Shown piece after piece: positions 61,032-64,000 of a stretch of DNA of 64,000 bases. Under the pieces are notes generated by a model. It was not told the origin of the DNA. It was given only the letters and a program-made list of their open reading frames with translations, and ran no database searches. Origin of the DNA: an uncultured Porphyromonadaceae bacterium (lineage in GTDB: Bacteria; Bacteroidota; Bacteroidia; Bacteroidales; Muribaculaceae); assembly GCA_946414395.1 (NCBI GenBank), contig CAMKOE010000010.1:1-64000 (forward strand), read 5' to 3'. Within the stretch, counting starts at the first letter, position 1, and each line of letters begins with the position of its first letter. The translations under genes and the position numbers were made by a program.

Positions 61032-64000
61032 ATGAAGAGACTTTTATCAACTCTCATGGCGATATGCCTCATCACGATGAGTGCATGGGCCAACAAGACC
61101 GTTAGTGGTAAGGTCGTCAGTGCCAGTGACAATGAGCCGTTGATAGGCGCCACGGTGCAAGCCATCGGCTCCACTCAGGGCACCTCAACCGACCTGGACG
61201 GTCAATTCACAGTAACTGTCAACGACAACGTGACGCAGTTGCGCGTCAGTTGCGTGGGTTATAAGACCCAAGTCGTTGCAGTATCGAGTTATGTGACTGT
61301 CGCCCTCGAGGACGCCAACACGACGCTGGACGAACTCGTGGTGACGGCCATGGGCATCAAGCGCGAAGCCAAGGCGCTGGGTGTTTCGGCCACCCCCATC
61401 AAGGGTGACCTCATCGCTCAGGCACGCACCAACGACATTATGTCGAGCCTTGCAGGTAAGGTGGCTGGTGTCCAGATCGCTGAGACATCATCCGACCCCG
61501 GTACCTCCAAGTCGGTTATCATTCGTGGTGTCAGTTCGCTCTCGGGCAGCAACCAGCCGCTGTATGTGGTGGATGGTGTGCCCCTGAACAACTCTGCCAC
61601 CTATAGTGGTGATGGCCTGAACTCGGGTTACGACTTCGGTAACGGTGCCAGTGCCGTCAACCCTAACGATGTTGAGAGCATGACCATCCTGAAGGGTGCT
61701 GCCGCTACCGCCCTGTACGGTAGCCGTGCCGGCGCCGGTGTCATCCTGATTACCACCAAGAAGGGTACCAAGCAGAGCCGCGGCGTGGGCATCGAGTACA
61801 ACGGTGGCCTGCAGTGGGAGTCTGTCATGCGTCTGCCGCAGATGCAGAACCAGTTCGGTATGGGCTGGTATGGCGACCACACCGAGATTGAGAACGGTTC
61901 GTGGGGCCCTGCATTTGATGGCTCGGAGCAACTCTACGGTTGGGTGTACAACCATAGCCAGAACCTGAAGAGTTATCTTCCCATCAAGAACAACGTGAAG
62001 GACTTCTTCAGCACCGGTTTCCGTTACAACAACAGCATCTCGTTCAACGGCGCAACCGATAAGAGCGCCTACTTCGTTTCGTTGTCCCAGATCAACGATA
62101 ACGGTATCATCCCCTATGATGCCGACACCTATACCAAATATACGGTATCGGCCCGTGGTAGCCACACGGCAGGCGCCTTCACGTTCAGCACCTCGTTGAA
62201 CTATGCCTTCCAGCGCAACCACTTCGTGACCACCGGTCAGAAGACGGGTTCGATGTACAACAGTATCATGCAGACCCCGCGTGACATCTCCATCGTTGAG
62301 ATGAAGGACCTGGACAACCCGTTCAACACGCCGGGTTACTACTATACCCCCTACGGTGTAACCAACCCCTACTACATTATTGAGAATTACCAGAACGAGT
62401 ATGAGCAGGAGCGCTTCTACGGCAACCTGCAACTCGATTATGCATTCCTGAAATACTTCACCGCAACCTACCGCTTCGGTCTGGACACCAACACGGGCCA
62501 CCACAATTTTGGTTCGCCCAACATGTCCGCCCTGTTCAAGGATACCCCCAACTATGAGGATGCCTTGAAGGACCTCACCGGTGAGGTATCGCAGAGCATC
62601 TCCCGTCGTCGTGAGATCGACCAGAACTTCATGTTGACCTACGACCAGCAGATTCTGGATGACTGGCACGTGAATGCTCAGATCGGTTTCAACGGTAATG
62701 AGCGCAGCTACAAGTACCTGGGCTCGTCGATAACCAACCTGAGCATCCCCACGATGTACAACCTTTCGAACACCGCCGGAAACCCCTCGACCTCACAGGA
62801 TGAGTGGAAGCGTCGTTTTCTTGCTGTATTCGGCAGTGCCGAGTTTGCTTGGAAGAATATGGTTTACCTGACTCTCCAAGGCCGTAATGACTGGTCGTCC
62901 ACCCTGCCGGTGAACAACCGTTCCTATTTCTATCCTGGTGTGAGCCTCTCGTTCCTGTTCAGCGAGTTGCTCAAGCCCGAACAGCGTAACATCCTCACCT
63001 TCGGTAAGTTCCGCGTTGCTTGGGGTCGCACTGGTAATGACGCCGGTGTTTACATGACCAACTCGGTATTCGCCCAGGCAGCCGCCGCAACAAGCGGTTT
63101 CGGTAACGGCAGTGCCTTCCCCTTCACCAAGGTGGGCGTGAATGCCTACTCGATGGGCAACGTGCTGGGTAGCCAGAACCTGAGCCCCGAGATGACCACC
63201 GAGTTTGAGTTGGGTCTCAACATGGCCTTCTTCCAGAACCGTTTCAGCTTCGATGCTGCTTACTACGATCGCAATACCGACAATCAGATCTTCTCGCTGA
63301 ACATGGATCCCGCCACTGGTTATACTGCTCAGAACATGAACCTGGGTAAGGTCGGCAACCGTGGTGTCGAGTTGTTGGTTAACGTGACTCCCGTCAAGGT
63401 TGGCGACTTCCAGTGGGATATCAACTGGAACTTCACCAAGAACTGGAGTAAGGTAATTAAGTTGCCTGAGGAGTTGGGCGGCATTGCTACCATCTATGGT
63501 CTGAGTGGCGGCACGAGCCTGTATGCCATCGAGGGTGAGCCCCTGGGTGTGTTCAAGGCTTATGTTCCCCAGATGACCGAGGACGGCAAGATCATCTGCG
63601 ACGGCGAGGGTCAGCCGCTGGTTAACCCCGAGCAGCAGATTGTCGGTAGCATGAACTACAAGTACATGATGGGCTTTGGCACGACGCTGTCCTACAAGGG
63701 CATCAGCCTGACGGCCAACCTTGACGTGCGTCACGGTGGTCTGCTGTACTCGCGCACCAAGGATATCACCTACTTCACCGGTAACGCCATCCAGACGGCC
63801 TATAACAACCGCAACCCGTTCATCGTACCCAACTCTGTTCAGCAAATCTTAGATGATGACGGTAACGTGACTGGTTATACCGAGAACACGACCCCGCTCG
63901 ACGAGACCGGTATCTTCACCTACTGGGATGCTGGTGGCGCCGATCTGGACCGCGCTTTCCTCGTGGACAAGAGTTACGTGAAACTGCGTAGTGTGATCCT
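61032..64000 (+). CDS. susC: SusC-type TonB-dependent outer-membrane transporter (partial)
   Basis: The first 989 codons of an outer-membrane glycan importer; the 3' end is beyond the window. The signal peptide is MKRLLSTLMAICLITMSAWA. A CarboxypepD_reg-like domain follows (KTVSGKVVSASDNEPLIGAT, GTSTDLDGQFTV), then the plug with the family box VQIAETSSDPG...VIIRGVSSLSGSNQPLYVVDG (landmarks RGVSSLSGSNQPLYVVDG) and the beta-barrel. With the amylase, regulator and GH97 enzyme it forms a starch-utilization locus; susD should lie just beyond the right edge. Confidence 0.94.
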   Translation, partial: MKRLLSTLMAICLITMSAWANKTVSGKVVSASDNEPLIGATVQAIGSTQGTSTDLDGQFTVTVNDNVTQLRVSCVGYKTQVVAVSSYVTVALEDANTTLDELVVTAMGIKREAKALGVSATPIKGDLIAQARTNDIMSSLAGKVAGVQIAETSSDPGTSKSVIIRGVSSLSGSNQPLYVVDGVPLNNSATYSGDGLNSGYDFGNGASAVNPNDVESMTILKGAAATALYGSRAGAGVILITTKKGTKQSRGVGIEYNGGLQWESVMRLPQMQNQFGMGWYGDHTEIENGSWGPAFDGSEQLYGWVYNHSQNLKSYLPIKNNVKDFFSTGFRYNNSISFNGATDKSAYFVSLSQINDNGIIPYDADTYTKYTVSARGSHTAGAFTFSTSLNYAFQRNHFVTTGQKTGSMYNSIMQTPRDISIVEMKDLDNPFNTPGYYYTPYGVTNPYYIIENYQNEYEQERFYGNLQLDYAFLKYFTATYRFGLDTNTGHHNFGSPNMSALFKDTPNYEDALKDLTGEVSQSISRRREIDQNFMLTYDQQILDDWHVNAQIGFNGNERSYKYLGSSITNLSIPTMYNLSNTAGNPSTSQDEWKRRFLAVFGSAEFAWKNMVYLTLQGRNDWSSTLPVNNRSYFYPGVSLSFLFSELLKPEQRNILTFGKFRVAWGRTGNDAGVYMTNSVFAQAAAATSGFGNGSAFPFTKVGVNAYSMGNVLGSQNLSPEMTTEFELGLNMAFFQNRFSFDAAYYDRNTDNQIFSLNMDPATGYTAQNMNLGKVGNRGVELLVNVTPVKVGDFQWDINWNFTKNWSKVIKLPEELGGIATIYGLSGGTSLYAIEGEPLGVFKAYVPQMTEDGKIICDGEGQPLVNPEQQIVGSMNYKYMMGFGTTLSYKGISLTANLDVRHGGLLYSRTKDITYFTGNAIQTAYNNRNPFIVPNSVQQILDDDGNVTGYTENTTPLDETGIFTYWDAGGADLDRAFLVDKSYVKLRSVI

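Overview
The window reads as chromosomal DNA of a Bacteroidales bacterium. The evidence is a set of Bacteroidetes hallmarks: promoters of the TTTG-N18..20-TAnnTTTG type, a BT_3928-type DoxX protein, DUF1599, a Bacteroidetes-type omega subunit, a SusC TonB-dependent transporter, VirE/DUF3987 mobile-element genes and a C-terminal secretion-tail-like sequence. The relatively GC-rich core genes and the many secreted proteins with dockerin-like GDVNGDG..NISD repeats suggest Muribaculaceae or a relative, but the family is an inference.

Region 1 (1-10,190) is accessory DNA. After a secreted alpha/beta hydrolase come about 1.7 kb without a convincing gene. That stretch holds a GC-rich block and two diverged copies of a roughly 200-bp structured repeat. 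Next, on the minus strand, are a three-gene overlapping operon led by a DUF4417 gene, a HigA-like/ImmA-IrrE regulator with its own promoter, a VirE-type primase, a DUF3987 protein and an excisionase-like HTH protein, then an IS1595-type transposase. The block stops at a tRNA-Leu gene. It looks like a decayed mobilizable island that has lost its integrase and mob genes. A palindromic TGATTATCA motif recurs at four noncoding places in it.

Region 2 (10,197-23,700) holds a tRNA-Leu/Gly/Gly cluster; folE, a SPOR protein and tpiA; an AraC regulator; an acyl-ACP thioesterase; etfB-etfA-acyl-CoA dehydrogenase; a lipoprotein; and a DUF1599 / DoxX (BT_3928) / protein kinase-AAA+ fusion / YbjN-like operon. 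The kinase-AAA+ fusion is the most unusual core-region gene.

Region 3 (23,876-48,760) holds a 1574-residue secreted protein with starch-binding-like modules, recA, a leucine-rich-repeat dockerin protein, asnS, a pseudouridine synthase with a long QGGYQ-repeat tail, tRNA-Val, mdh, recR, a tiny charged protein plus a membrane protein, miaA, a DPP-IV peptidase, bcp, bamD, rpoZ, comF, recX, a patatin-like lipase and a dockerin-FGE protein.

Region 4 (48,870-64,000) holds pyrE and an SRPBCC-like protein, a GHL10 glycosidase with dockerin, a sodium:solute symporter, then a starch-utilization locus: secreted alpha-amylase with dockerin, a membrane HTH regulator, a GH97 alpha-glucosidase and a SusC transporter cut by the right edge. 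The amylase, GH97 enzyme and transporter would cut starch outside, trim oligosaccharides in the periplasm and import them. Several families of dispersed intergenic repeats run through regions 2-4.
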